The position numbers and the translations under genes are program-made. Positions 11,555 through 23,125 of a stretch of 64,000 bases of DNA are shown piece by piece; positions within the stretch are counted from its first letter, which is position 1; every line of letters starts with the position of its first letter. The notes below the pieces were generated by a model that was not told the DNA's origin, did not search any database, and saw nothing but the letters and a program-made list of their open reading frames with translations. The stretch covers positions 38,001,042-38,065,041 of the forward strand of contig OX463847.1 in NCBI GenBank assembly GCA_949825065.1, in the 5' to 3' direction. The stretch comes from Odontocerum albicorne (taxonomy: Eukaryota; Arthropoda; Insecta; Trichoptera; Odontoceridae).

Positions 11555-11990
11555 GGGGTTGGCTTTTAGTCTTCTCTGTCCAGAGTTTTCTGTTGTGGAC
11601 AAGATCATTTTCTTCTACCAACGCTTGGTTGTCCTCTTCCACGTCATCCATTTATCTTTTCTTGCAATACAACTATTTTGTCTTCTCTCTTCCACCATTA
11701 GTTCAATGAACATTTGACCAACATACTATTAAAGTCCATTAATATTTCGAAGGAAACGCTTAATATGCTCTGTTCTATCTCTGCTGATTATCAGACCACA
11801 GTTCTCCAATACACAGCACTTCTATCCAGAATATATTGTACCCGTTCGTTTTCGTGGACCAGCACTATGTCGTTTGCAGATAGTAGCACAAATAAATTTT
11901 GTAGGTCTTGTGTAAGTGTATCCATAATGAGAATGTAGAAAAAGAGACTTAAATAAAAAAACCTTTGAGCTAACCAACCTTTACTCCGAA
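11555..11990 (-). mobile_element. RTE-type LINE reverse transcriptase fragment
   Basis: Minus-strand translation gives MDTLTQDLQ followed by LLSANDIVLVHENERVQ. This corresponds to the conserved FADDIVLV catalytic block of RTE-clade reverse transcriptases. Here the FADD core reads SAND, so a catalytic Asp is lost. Downstream (11560-11780) the frame breaks repeatedly. It is a dead fragment. Confidence 0.7.
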
Positions 11991-12322
11991 ATGGTGCGTT
12001 TCTCCACTGTTATCGACTCTAGATACATTTTTTGGGTTAGTTTGACATGCAGATCCGGTGTATTTTTTTTTCTTATACATAATACCTTAATATTCGGTCA
12101 ATAGCTTTATTCAGGTTGAGAAAAAAACAAATTCAGATATATATTTTTTTCAGTACTTTTGAATCAAAATTTGAATAGTAAATATGGCGTTTGTGGTTGA
12201 TTTCTATTTATCTAGTTAACATATATTTAGTTATGTTGGACAAGGCACATGGAAAGGATATATGTTACTAGAACACCCAGGTTGATGACTCAATAGATAC
12301 AGCGACTTGGAAAACCAAGAGT

Positions 12323-12560
12323 TAGGCTATGTTCAGATGGTCGTGCGTGAAGACGCGTTGCACAAATCGCTGGAATACGCGCGTAAAAAAAATCAAAATG
12401 CTCATATACAATTGTTTATATGGTCGTGCGACGAAACGACGCGCAAAGTCGCGCGACCATGTAAACAATTGTATATGAGTATTGTGAATTTTTTAACGCG
12501 CGAATTCCAGCGATTTGTGCAACGCGCGTTTACGCGCGACCATTTGAATTTAGCTTTAGA
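12323..12560. repeat. Long CpG-rich foldback MITE
   Basis: Arms of about 100 bp (12332-12432 and 12448-12548, with weaker pairing outward to 12323 and 12560) are near reverse complements. The motif atggtcgtgcg or atggtcgcgcg occurs at the outer ends and again beside the central loop (about 12433-12447). The palindrome contains repeated cgcgcg runs in an otherwise A/T-rich region. The 114-codon open frame across it is a by-product of few stop codons, not a gene. Confidence 0.88.
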
Positions 12561-14024
12561 CCGCAAAAAAATATCGTCAATTGGAATTGATAACTATTCA
12601 ATACTTGGAAATATAAACTGGAGGATGCTGGCACAGGAGAAAGAACTTTGAAGTGATATCATCAATCAGACCCAAACTCCTGATATGTTGTAATGTGTCA
12701 CTCATTTAACAGAAAAGTGACGAGTTTATTTATAAAAGGTAATCTCTTCTAACAAGCCATACAATTGTTTTACACAACTGTTTTAAGTGAGAGGTAAAAA
12801 AACTTACATTAAGGGCGAGTCAAAATTTAAATTAAACATCATGGTCAAGGTAAAAACGTAATTTTTCAAAGGTGTCGGCTTTATCTTTTTGGAACTCCAC
12901 ATTAGAATATTTATCAATATATAAATGTGTTTTCCACTAATTACATTGATTAGCGCAACACGTGTTTCTACCTCGTACCTCAAAGCGCCCTTCCGATGGA
13001 GAAAGTAATGAACAGTACAAAAAAATAAGAGTTCTTACTAGATCACTGGGAATCTACATTACATACTAAGTTAAAAGTCTAGAAAAAACTCGAATATAGT
13101 GAGATTATATATGTGGACACTGAATGCTTATTTAAAAACTAGACACAAAATTAAAAGGAAGGAATAAAGTCATCCAGTAAATTGAAAAAAAAAAAATTAA
13201 CCAACTTTCGAAATTCAAGTGCTATTCAATTTAAATTTTGCCTTCAATTTAAAAGCATGTTTAGAAACATTTGCCGAATAAATTTACAATTTTGTAATTT
13301 TACATTAAAATTTTAGGAATTTCTTCAGAGAGCACTTAAGTTTTCAATTTTGTATAAAATATTTTCTAAGATCGTGAAAAATGTTCTTCAATGAGGTTAT
13401 TCCTCATAATTTCCTTACGAAGTATTTTATAATTAATTTTGTAAAATTCCAGTTTATTCAACATTGTTTTACGATAGAAATCATGTTTTATTTTGCGTTA
13501 GGGGGCCTCATCGCGACTTATTAGTTTTAATTTAATAAAATATGATATTTTATATAATACTCGTATTTCTCATATACGAGTAAGTGTTTCTGTAGTGAAA
13601 AAAAAATTCTTTTTAGGGTGGGAAAAAAATGCACGTATCAAGAAATTTCTTGATAATATTCGATTCCAACACATGTTAATCTGTTTGACATTAAATTAGA
13701 AAGGATAAACGGATTATTTACAATAGTTTCTGTTTTAAAGTTTGCATGTATAAATTAAAAATAATGTTGTTAAGTTTGTCTTTCTGTATTACGATATGTC
13801 CGTGCTAGCCTCGAGAGCCTTTAAATGGATATTAATAGTTTTTACAATATTCTTCTTTGCCATTGGTTTTGATGGTCCGGGTTATAAAGAATTGGCCATC
13901 AGTAAATTTCTGATGTTTCCAAGGGGTACCCGAACGTGGTGTGTTTTGTTCAAATTTCCTGTTGTATCGTTTATGGTTAAATTTAATTGTTTTTTTTTTC
14001 TTTCTATTCTGTTCTTTTTTTAAA
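12561..14024. other. No feature identified
   Basis: A/T-rich intergenic sequence without recognised elements. Confidence 0.5.
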
Positions 14025-14127
14025 TAGTCTGCGTGAAGAAAAAGTCTGCGTGAAGAAATAGTCTGCGTGAAGAAATAGTCTGCGTGAAGAAATAGTCTGC
14101 GTGAAGACATATTCTGCGTGAAGGCTT
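14025..14127. repeat. Minisatellite, 17-bp unit, 6 copies
   Basis: The unit tagtctgcgtgaagaaa is repeated six times, with changes in the first and the last two copies. Unrelated A/T-rich DNA lies on either side. Confidence 0.95.
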
Positions 14128-14129
14128 AT

Positions 14130-14958
14130 TCCCAGATAAAGAGCGTTTTCTGATTTAGAAAAAAAAACATTTGCCAACTGGATAGATCCCTCAGGAAAGA
14201 TGGAGAGCAACTGCCATGGCCTACTTGGAGAACACTGAATAGTTTCCGAGTTTAAGTAGGTGGATGCAACGTGAACATGCACAGAAGGGAATAACTTGAA
14301 CAAAAGTAGCACTGACTGAAATTGTGGGAATAAACAGGACTAGTACCATATGCAAGTTTGTCTGAACTTCTAGAATAGATGATCTAGGTAGGATCTAACT
14401 GATGCGAATTAGAAGATGATTTATGTAACCTTCCATTGGAAACACGTGTCATAGTTAATAATTGGTAGTTTGTTTACTGAAATGAATGAAAATTCTTCTT
14501 AAGACAACATCAAAATTATATAAAATAAATATAAAACCGTAAGAGAAATTTTCGTCCATGCACGTAAAATTCAATACGTCGCCAAAATATTTTATGAATG
14601 AATCGAATGATTAATTAAATCATACTAAAGTCCGAGAATGTACATTTAGTATTATAATTAGTTACCTCAAAATAACTGTTTTAAAGACTTATATTATTAA
14701 CGATTTGAAATACTTGTTTTACATACGGATATTGAAAAAAAAATATTTAAACAAAACAATCAAAATTTTCAATTACAAAACATAAACTTTTTTATGGTAA
14801 ATATTATTTTACTGCACAATTTATATTCACTTAAATAGTGTAACTGTGCATGCTCACAAGTAAAGTCACTAATGTATTTGGATTGAAGCTAATATAATAT
14901 AGTATATTGACTGGATATTGGAGAGATGACATGATACCAATTTATGCACTCAAAAAAA
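14130..14958. other. No feature identified
   Basis: A/T-rich, no element recognised. Confidence 0.5.
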
Positions 14959-14959
14959 T

Positions 14960-15365
14960 GGGCATGTATGATTTATTTTATTATTACACACGACAAGAAA
15001 TATACACAATTTGCGAAAAAACAACAGGTATTTTAATTTGGACATACATTATTTTAATAGATCTGGGTTTGTTACCTTTCATTTGTCGTATCCCCAGTAA
15101 ACTAGGCTTTTGTCTGTATCTCCCTGAGGATATTAAGCGTGAAAAAATAAATCGATACTTCTTTCCGATTTTTGATTACACAAAAACAAAACCCCGTTGC
15201 ACGTTCTCATCAACCTGACAAACAGTGACACTCAATTACAACTGGAAACATCATGCGGAATCAAACTCTTCACACATCATCACTCCAGAAAGACCAAAAA
15301 TTTTCATCCCATAATATACCGCACACAATCATAAGAATAAAAATAATAAAAGTAAAAACTGACAA
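14960..15365 (-). mobile_element. LINE 3' UTR copy
   Basis: The sequence is the reverse complement of the 3' untranslated region that follows the LINE coding remnant at 56700-57720; shared pieces include cccagtaaactaggcttttg and catcatcactccagaaag. Its 3' end is at low coordinates. No coding part remains. It lacks the inverted duplication present in the other copy at 57316-57365. Confidence 0.75.
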
Positions 15366-16930
15366 AAACAGTTTTTTTCGACTTAGCCTGTATAAAGAAA
15401 TAATTTTATGTATTTTGAAGTTGAAATAATCATCCAAGGAGTAAAACTAAATACACAGAATTAAAATCAGTAATTTGATTTTTATTTAAATAATAACAAT
15501 GGTGTCATCGTGGTTTTGTTAAATAAAATTGAAATATTAAAAAACCGTTGATTCTGTTATAACTGCCTTTAAATTTTCAATAATTCGGTTTCCCTTGAAG
15601 AGGTTTCTGAATGACTAGCTAGCAATTATAAAAATTTAACGTATCTCAGATCGACTTAGGCGGTAAATACTATCTCGGCTTAGCTCTGTACCAAATCTTA
15701 TATATAGCTTTAAAAAGTCAAACATCGAATAATTTTTATAAAGAAACCCTGTTGAAATATTTTTCATACATGCATATGTTTATCCTTTCAATCGATTTAC
15801 TTTTATAAGATTATAATCAATAAATTCCATTAACCTTGAGTTCAACTTGGTCAAGGGTCGACATTTACCTATTCCGAAACCGGGTTTAACCGCTAGTTTA
15901 CAATAAAAGGTTTTTGAGTATATTGAATTATGCACAGATAATCTTATATGATGGAATTTAGAAAGACCTTATTTTGAGACATTGTGAATTGAGAAGGATT
16001 CAGTTGAAAGCGATTTTAGTTTTGTATTCAATGTTATTTTTTGTTTAAATTAAAAAAAATCGATAAGAAGGAAAAAAAGACAAAACTCATTAATAATGCT
16101 GATCATCGAAAAAAGGATGAATTTACTTGATATTGAGAAAATATTTTAATTAAAAGTGGTCAATGTTTTTACTTATCGTAATTGTTTTATTATATGGATC
16201 CAAGACGTAAACGCTGATTGTTAATGAACCCCGAAGGACGTGTAAGTATTGTTGATGTTTGTACAAATAATTTTAACGAAATTATTCGTACCATTTCAAT
16301 AATACGGAACATGGAGAAAGCGCCGTAAAGAAAATATTCATAGACTTAATAATGTCTCTAATGTTATAAATTTTATGAAAATAAACTTACTTTGATTGGC
16401 TGGACACGTATATAAATCGAAAATAATGAATGCGAACACTATGACCTCTTTATTTTTTCAGGCCTGAAAGAAAAATGTGACTGACGATTGTATATAGAGA
16501 AAGAGGACTTTAGTGTCTGGATGTCCATAACTGGAATAACAGCTCACAAGGCTTCAGAAATGTTGTAGAGTCGTGACGATGACAATAATTGATTTTATAA
16601 ATAAAGTTACATATGTTTTGTTTCAAGTGTATTCAACAAATTAATAATATATCGCAGGAATCAATAAATTGTTAAATCTTCAATTTTAACGTTTTAATTT
16701 AATATTTCATTACAAATTTTACAAAACATAATATTTAAGCTTCTTATAGGTATTATAAGACTACTCCACGAAAAAAAGAGGACAAAAACAAAGACATTAA
16801 TGGACAGCTGATTCTTAAGAGGATGCAAGATTTTAGGAAGAAAATGAAAAGAAACAGATAATGCCTAAAGGGCGAAATCGGTCACGCGTTTAATTGGAAT
16901 CTCGGGAAATAAATAACAAATGAAAGCAAT
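15366..16930. other. No feature identified
   Basis: A/T-rich, no gene or repeat recognised apart from homopolymer runs. Confidence 0.5.
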
Positions 16931-16934
16931 TACT

Positions 16935-17290
16935 TGCCAAGAAGGGTAGCGGACTTAGGGGATGAAAGGCAGTGGAGTGTTGAGAGGGATAGATCGGGCA
17001 GAGGGAGGGTAGTTCGTGAATAATGATGGGCATTTTGAGTACAAAGATCGATGGTTTTAATATATTCCATCAAAGAAATACCGTATATTGAAAATATTCT
17101 TTCATAAAGAGGCCTCGTACTCGCATATTCAATGAAATATTTTTGGAGCAGGGTAGTAAAACATTTTATTTATTAAGCTATTTATTAAGAATCTGAATTG
17201 TTAAGTATGCAAATAGCAATTTTGTTACCACATGGCCATCTTTTCCAACCGATAAGACAAGAGTTATGAGGATTCATACTCATAAAAAAC
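16935..17290. repeat. Dispersed repeat, copy A
   Basis: About 340 bp shared with 29740-30070 in the same order: ggggatgaaaggcagtggag, tagttcgtgaat, ggcattttgagtacaaagatc, ccgtatattgaaaatatt. It finishes with a SINE/LINE-type tail (ccacatggccatcttttcc). It is probably the 3' part of an unclassified LINE; no motif is diagnostic. Confidence 0.55.
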
Positions 17291-17444
17291 TTATTTCAAA
17301 AAGGAAATAATTTTAACATTTAAAGCATCAAAAATGATTGAAAATCTTTAAAATGTTACAACGTTTTTTCCAAAAAGAAAAAAAATGAAGCACTTAAAGG
17401 AACAAAAATGGTTTGAAACCTCAAAAAAAACCTCAAACACTTAA

Positions 17445-18076
17445 GGGGGTATTTTACTCTAGAGGCGTGAATTTCGGGCGTTTTTGTTCAGACTAAATAA
17501 AAAAAAACTAAAAATATTTTTCCAATACATTTTTTACAGTTTTGTATGATGGTTTGAGAACGTACAAAATTTTTTTTAAAGTCAAGATGTTATCAGCTGT
17601 TATATATTGTCGTAAAAAAGGGGTAAGCTGGTCGACATGATTGGAGCATTTTTATAAATTTAAAACAAAAATCATATACACTTTTTTAATAAAAAATAAC
17701 GCTGTTATAGTTGGTACCAAATAAAAATATCGTTAAATGGTGGCTGTCTGAAAACCAATTCAAGCTTTTTACCCTTTTTTCAAATATTTAAGTTTTTTAA
17801 GGCAATCGGTTGGATAGAACTTGAGATTTTATATCGACCAGGTTGAAAAAAGCAGTTTCGAGAAAAACGCGTTTAAAGTTTTGAGATTATTGTCCGAGTC
17901 ATTCCGGCGTGGTGTAATTCCTGCCTCATTTATAGCTTTAACTTCGTAAATATTGAGAATTTTAAAATTTCGTTTCTAAAATTCTCGAGAAAAAACGAGA
18001 ACATATTTTTTAAGGTCTAAACTTTAAAAATGTGGAAAAAATATATTTTTTCAAATTTCTAGAGTCGAATACCCCC
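17445..18076. mobile_element. 632-bp TTAA-flanked non-autonomous element
   Basis: TIRs gggggtattttactctaga and the reverse complement of tctagagtcgaataccccc match at 17 of 19 positions. TTAA flanks both ends (17441-17444 and 18077-18080). It has no transposase. The flanking sequence is a degenerate repeat of the type tttaaagcatcaaaaatgg on both sides, consistent with insertion into a pre-existing repeat. It is a different family from the TTAA elements at 8034 and 41300. Confidence 0.75.
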
Positions 18077-18204
18077 TTAAAATATCAAAAACAGTTTAAA
18101 CGCCATAAAAGGCTATAATGTTATTTAAAAAAACTTCAAGCACTCAAAGCATTAAAAACGGTTTAAAACCTATAAAATATTAACGCATTTTCTAAAAGTG
18201 GAAA

Positions 18205-18456
18205 AATCTTTGACAGTTTAACAAGCTACTTGTTAATATTACTAAAAATCTTTGACAGTTTAACAAGCTACTTGTTAATATTACTAAAAATCTTTGACAG
18301 TTTAACAAGCTACTTGTTAATATTACTAAAAATCTTTGACAGTTTAACAAGCTACTTGTTAATATTACTAAAAATCTTTGACAGTTTAACAAGCTACTTG
18401 TTAATATTACTAAAAATCTTTGACAGTTTAACAAGCTACTTGTTAATATTACTAAA
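18205..18456. repeat. Minisatellite, 42-bp unit, 6 near-identical copies
   Basis: Copies start at 18205, 18247, 18289, 18331, 18373 and 18415. Each unit holds the short palindrome ttaacaag-cta-cttgttaa. Because 42 is a multiple of three, frames of 99 and 108 codons stay open on the two strands. These are repeat artefacts. Confidence 0.95.
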
Positions 18457-18739
18457 AACTGAAAAAAGAGAAGGATTATGGGAACTGACAAATAAATATA
18501 AGTTATTGTATGAAGAAAGTCATTTTGTCATTAAAGAGAGTTATTATATTTTTTAAGTCAGTGTTCGAAGCAAGCCAATAGGGTGAGATCTTACGGTAGC
18601 TGATAACTGATACCAAAGCCTGAGGAAATTGACAGTAGAAGGTGGCGCAACAAAGGAAAATAATGATGTGTTTCAACTTTGTTAACTCCGAGTCGTCCGA
18701 TTCTTCGGGTGACATTACTCGTGGCCAAGGAGACAATTT

Positions 18740-18950
18740 GTCGAGATTTGTATGTTAGTTACTGGAGGCGTTTAAGAACGACGCACAAGAGAAAGAAGTC
18801 CAATGCGTTGGACTGACCAAGGGAGAAATGCAACTGGACTATCCTTAACCAGGGAGGCGCAGGGATGGGAGGAAGAGAAGTCATAGAAGTTACAAGAGAG
18901 GAACGCAACATCAAATATGTTACCTCTCAGTAGAAAAATCTTACAATATA
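18740..18950 (+). mobile_element. LINE C-terminal fragment
   Basis: Plus-strand translation reads RSPMRWTDQGRNATGLSLTR, followed by a stop. It resembles the C-terminal RGRP-RWTD...A-R--W segment common to RTE-like LINE proteins. A minus-strand SINE abuts it. Confidence 0.55.
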
Positions 18951-18952
18951 TT

Positions 18953-19165
18953 ATATTGCATTATACTTTCGCTGTATGTGGTACAGTAAACCTGGTGGGT
19001 TTATTTCCATATGGTAATCTATTCCAAACCATCCAGAAAGATGTTAACGAGGCTGGAGGTGAAAACCAGATAGGATATTACTTTAAAAAAAATTGGGTTC
19101 CAAAGGGACTAGCAACTCCTGAGTTGTGCGTCTCATCAAGCAAGCGTCTTACCAAATAGATCAAA
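18953..19165 (-). repeat. SINE, near full length
   Basis: The minus-strand copy runs from the tRNA-like head (about 19130-19160, ctatttggtaagacgcttgc on the minus strand) through the body to the tail gattaccatatggaaataaa and acagcgaaagt near 18965. Confidence 0.65.
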
Positions 19166-19855
19166 ACAGCTGTCGACTATATTTTGATGGTCAAAATGAT
19201 TTTATATTAAACATTTTCGAGAGGCTGTTGTTTGTCAAACTAACTGTAAAAGCCAAATAATAGACACCCGCATAGTGCGGATATGGAAACAGTAGAGATT
19301 AGAATTCAAGAAAACGAAAACTGAAAGGTTTCGCCATTGCAAACTTTCGCCATTACAAACCGTTCCATTTTTTTTAATTTGCTGATAAAAATCCTTTGAG
19401 ATTTTGTAGGATTAATCAGTAAACCACTCTCTATTCAGAGATTAATTGAAAGTTTACATTTCAACTGTACAATGCCGAGTGAAAAATAAAAAAATCAATA
19501 AAAGGTAAGTCTGTTTTAAGAGTATGTCTAGTAACAACATTCAAACATGAAAGATGCGTGTTAATTTTCTTGCCTTTTTACCTACTGTGGTATTCCGACA
19601 CTAAACTATGACAAACTGTACAGTTTACGGGCGTACTCCAGTGGTTCTTAATTCTAAGGTAAATTATAGGGGCTGATGTTGATTTTTTTTCCCGGTCACG
19701 CTCTCAAACGTGCCCGCTTTACCAATTACGTTATTTTGAAGTCAATCTAACAGTTCATTTGGATCCCACATTCACCCACGCTATTATGAGGGAGAAAATA
19801 AGTCCCCATCCAGTGCGATCTGCACTAGAAGATCGATATCATCTTTATTGTTTTA
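19166..19855. other. No feature identified
   Basis: No gene or element recognised. Confidence 0.5.
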
Positions 19856-19859
19856 TGAG

Positions 19860-20455
19860 CGCGACTTTATTTATTTATTTTATTTAACACTTTTATTGCA
19901 AATACAATCCGACGGTTTAATTGTCAGGCGGCAATCTCTTCCAACCCACCAGACAATAGTAAATGAAGCAAGTTACATGGTCACAAAAAACATTCAAATG
20001 ACTATCCATCCCCACGAAATACATGAACACATACGTGAGCTTATGCCCACAAACCCCACAAAGACGGACAACCACTCGAACATTCCTTTTCATATAAAGT
20101 GAGATATCATCAATCAAAGGCAAAAGAAGAGATGGCGGAGAGAAAAGGAAAAAAATCAGGAATGAAACTTGTCATATTACTGACAAGAAATTTTTTACAA
20201 GAGTTTTTTCTGTCGCTTCTTAAAGCATGCCAAGGACGGGGCGAGTCTAACATTGATTTGTAACTGATCCCAGAGTCTCACTGCATGGACAGTAAAGGAT
20301 TGCATAGACTTTTCATAGTGACGAAGAAGAAACTGTCCAAAGTGACTTCTTCTCTGGTGGAGATACACTTGAGTGTGAAAAGGATAGTAGTGACGACGGA
20401 CTTAAGGTCCTACATCACGGGAGAAGGAAAATGACTCGCTGGGTAGATGTTTTTT
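19860..20455 (-). mobile_element. CR1/Jockey-type LINE, 3' end with UTR and tail
   Basis: The minus strand encodes YPFHTQVYLHQRRSHFGQF, then AVRLWDQL and LAPSLACFKK (20200-20410), which is the usual C-terminus of CR1/Jockey reverse transcriptases. About 300 bp of 3' UTR follow, then the tail ggttggaagagattgccgcc, a near-consensus poly(A) signal (caataaaag) and an aaataaataaataaa end at about 19862. It is truncated at the 5' end. Its tail is shared with the SINEs of this window. Confidence 0.78.
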
Positions 20456-21040
20456 TTGTATAAAGTGAATCTACCAAATTAAAAAAGGCATAATAATGTC
20501 CAATTGCCTTTATTTCTCATTTATACTTTATTTTATTTCATCCTTTCTTTATTTTTTGACGCAGCTTCTTAAAAATAAAATAAATGCAGCAATTGTCTAT
20601 TCATTACGAGGCAAGTTACACAACATGAGAACTTTCCATTTGGAAACGTCCTGAACAATTTAACGCTGCAATAGTTTGTACAAATATCATGTTAAAAGCA
20701 GGTTTAAATACGTTTTAAACATGTCGAGAGTAGAAGCAAGGGATGGAACTGGGGGTGAGTCGCTTTACTAGGGCGCATGCCCGCTGTTGAAGATTCTATC
20801 AGAGGTGGGGTGACTGTTTTTAACAGGGATGTTCAAATATTTTTCAATATTGTTTTTCAACTTACAACACTTGACTTATCATCCCTAGTCATTATTTTAT
20901 TGTTAAGCTTTTATATAAATATAAAAAAACATCTTTTTCAACACTACCGATGCCAAAAATCTAAAACTATTCGTTATTTATTGTCTAATCTTCATATACT
21001 TTTAGACATTATTCCCTGTCGTTTTTTTTAGTTTCGCTTA
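20456..21040. other. No feature identified
   Basis: A/T-rich; no recognised element. Confidence 0.5.
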
Positions 21041-21196
21041 ATATACTTTCGTTATATACTATAAAACCTATGGGGTTTATTATCATGTGGTAATCAGTCT
21101 AGAACCCATTAAAAAAACTACTACCAGCAGGAATTTAACCTGTAATCCATGGGTCAGAAGACAGTCGTCTTTCCAACAAGACCACGGATATCACCA
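21041..21196 (-). repeat. SINE, near full length
   Basis: The minus-strand copy has the head gtggtcttgttggaaagacg (about 21170-21190) with a B-box-like gttaaattcc. The tail gattaccacatgataataaa and the tatacaacg-like end lie near 21045-21100. Confidence 0.65.
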
Positions 21197-21835
21197 TAGT
21201 GGCTTTCTTTCTTCTTTTATACGGATTCTCTTTCACAGTCAGATATTTAGGTTTGTCATCCACGTTACAATATCAGGAAAAGTTCCATGGATCTCTTCCA
21301 GTTCTTCCAGAAATAGATATGTTGAACACTTCCCAACAATGTGACATGAGTATTACGAGGAATCGATAAAACCCTACCGATGCAAGGCATATGCACTGCA
21401 GCTATGGCCCTACCAACACAATTGAGGGTACACTAATATATTATCTGAAGCTATCCATTATAAGGAAAAAATATCGCGATTGTGTTATTTCATAAGAGCA
21501 AAGAATAGAATTGTGAAACGTTTAATCTCTATTTGTAGATTTATGGTACCCAAAAAAAATGCCTTATTCCTTACTAATTTCTTATTCCAGTGTTTCCTAG
21601 CCCGAAGGCTCGATTAAAATTTTGTCTACAGCCACATTTTTCAACATGTCTTCACCAACAATTCGAATATATGGAGTGCCAACGTATGATTCTATAAATT
21701 GATACAAATCAGTGAGATAAAAATACTAAATTATTAATTTTTTTTTGTTGAATGGTTGCTTCCTTATATATTCGTTTGTTTAACACTTTATGTACATGGT
21801 CAAATTTGTTTAACACACTATCATTTTTGGTGAAA
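21197..21835. other. No feature identified
   Basis: Left flank of the intact mariner. A short phrase, gtttaacac, is repeated at 21777 and 21808. Nothing else seen. Confidence 0.45.
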
Positions 21836-21837
21836 TA

Positions 21838-23123
21838 TTGGGTCCTTACATGTGAAATTGGCGTTTTGCCGTACTGGCAACTTTGATCTCAAATATCTTC
21901 TCTTTGGTTAGGAATTCCAAATTAAAATTTATACAGCTATTTACTCAAGTATTTGTGTTTTGAAAATTATAATTCATTTGTTTTTTCCTCAATTGTTTTT
22001 TTTCTTTGCGTCACTCAGTTTACAAAATGGAAAACTTGAAATATCGCGTTATTTACGAGTACGAGTTCCACCGTGGCACCAGTGCTGCAGAAACGGCTCG
22101 AAGGATTAATGATGTGTATGGCGACGGTGCCGCAAAAGAAAACACAGTGCGTTTTTGGTTCCAACGTTTTCGTTCTGGAAATTTCGACCTGCAGAAAAAG
22201 CCCCGTGGACGGCCGGAGACCAAAGTTGATAATGAAGAATTGAAGGCTATTGTGGAAGCGGATTCATCGCAAACCACGTCCGAGTTAGCTGCAGGCTGCG
22301 GTGTTAGTGATAAAACTGTTTTAATCCACTTGAAGCAAATTGGAAAGGTGAAAAAGCTTGAAAGGTGGGTACCTCACGAATTGAGTGAAGCAAATCAACA
22401 AACGCGCGTTGACTGCTGCGTTGCATTACTCAACCGGCACAATAATGAAGGGATTTTGAATCGAATCATTACCTGTGATGAAAAGTGGATCCTGTATGAT
22501 AATCGGAAGCGCTCATCGCAATGGCTGAACCCTGCCGAACCAGCCAAACCATGCCCCAAGCGAAAATTGACTCCAAAAAAGTTACTTGTGAGCGTTTGGT
22601 GGACTAGTGCTGGTGTCGTTTACTACAGCTTTCTTAAATCTGGCCAGACGATTACGGCAGATGTCTATTGTCAGCAACTGCAAACCATGATGGAAAAGCT
22701 AGCTGCTAAACAACCGAGGCTGGTTAATCGCTCTAGGCCACTGCTGCTTCATGATAACGCTAGACCACACACTGCACAACAGACGGCTACCAAATTAGAA
22801 GAGCTTCAATTGGAATGTCTAAGACACCCACCGTACTCTCCGGACCTTGCCCCAACAGATTACTATTTTTTTCGAAATTTGGATAACTTCTTGCAAGGGA
22901 AAAAATTCAACTCCGATGGGGCAGTCCAAACCGACTTCAAAGATTTTATTGATTCCCGTCCGAATGGTTTTTTTAGTAAAGGGATCGATAAACTACCTAT
23001 GAGATGGCAAAAGTGCATAGATAGCAATGGTACATACTTTGATTAAATAAATATATTATATTAAAAAAAATCAACTTTATGTTCCTCCCAAACAAAACGC
23101 CGGTTTCATATGTGGGGACCTAA
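21838..23123 (+). mobile_element. Full-length mariner element
   Basis: 1286 bp, the standard mariner length. The 31-bp TIRs (21838-21868 and 23093-23123) match at 25 of 31 positions and share ggcgttttg at their inner ends. TA is present on both outer sides (21836-21837 and 23124-23125). One uninterrupted transposase gene fills the interior. The imperfect TIRs argue for some age, or for naturally asymmetric ends. Confidence 0.95.
22027..23046 (+). CDS. mariner transposase, intact, DD34D
   Basis: 339 codons from ATG at 22027 to TAA at 23044-23046. The protein would bind the TIRs and cut and rejoin DNA in the nucleus. The N-terminal half holds two helix-turn-helix regions (ETARRINDVYG with VRFWFQRF, then TSELAAGCGVSDKTVLIHL). 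A GRPxxK-like linker (PRGRPETK) joins them. WVPHEL follows, then the catalytic Asp residues in ITCDEKW, in LHDNARPH, and in YSPDLAPTDYYFF, the last pair separated by exactly 34 residues. Length and motif order match the family (about 340-350 residues). RWQKC-D-NG-YFD at the C-terminus suggests the cecropia or Hsmar1-like branch, which needs a tree to confirm. The frame is open upstream to 22006 but without another ATG. Confidence 0.95.
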   Translation: MENLKYRVIYEYEFHRGTSAAETARRINDVYGDGAAKENTVRFWFQRFRSGNFDLQKKPRGRPETKVDNEELKAIVEADSSQTTSELAAGCGVSDKTVLIHLKQIGKVKKLERWVPHELSEANQQTRVDCCVALLNRHNNEGILNRIITCDEKWILYDNRKRSSQWLNPAEPAKPCPKRKLTPKKLLVSVWWTSAGVVYYSFLKSGQTITADVYCQQLQTMMEKLAAKQPRLVNRSRPLLLHDNARPHTAQQTATKLEELQLECLRHPPYSPDLAPTDYYFFRNLDNFLQGKKFNSDGAVQTDFKDFIDSRPNGFFSKGIDKLPMRWQKCIDSNGTYFD

Positions 23124-23125
23124 TA

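Noticed and set aside
12307..12651. 114-codon open frame that might be a gene
   Set aside because: It runs through a long palindrome whose CG-rich arms contain few stop codons. No protein motif was seen.
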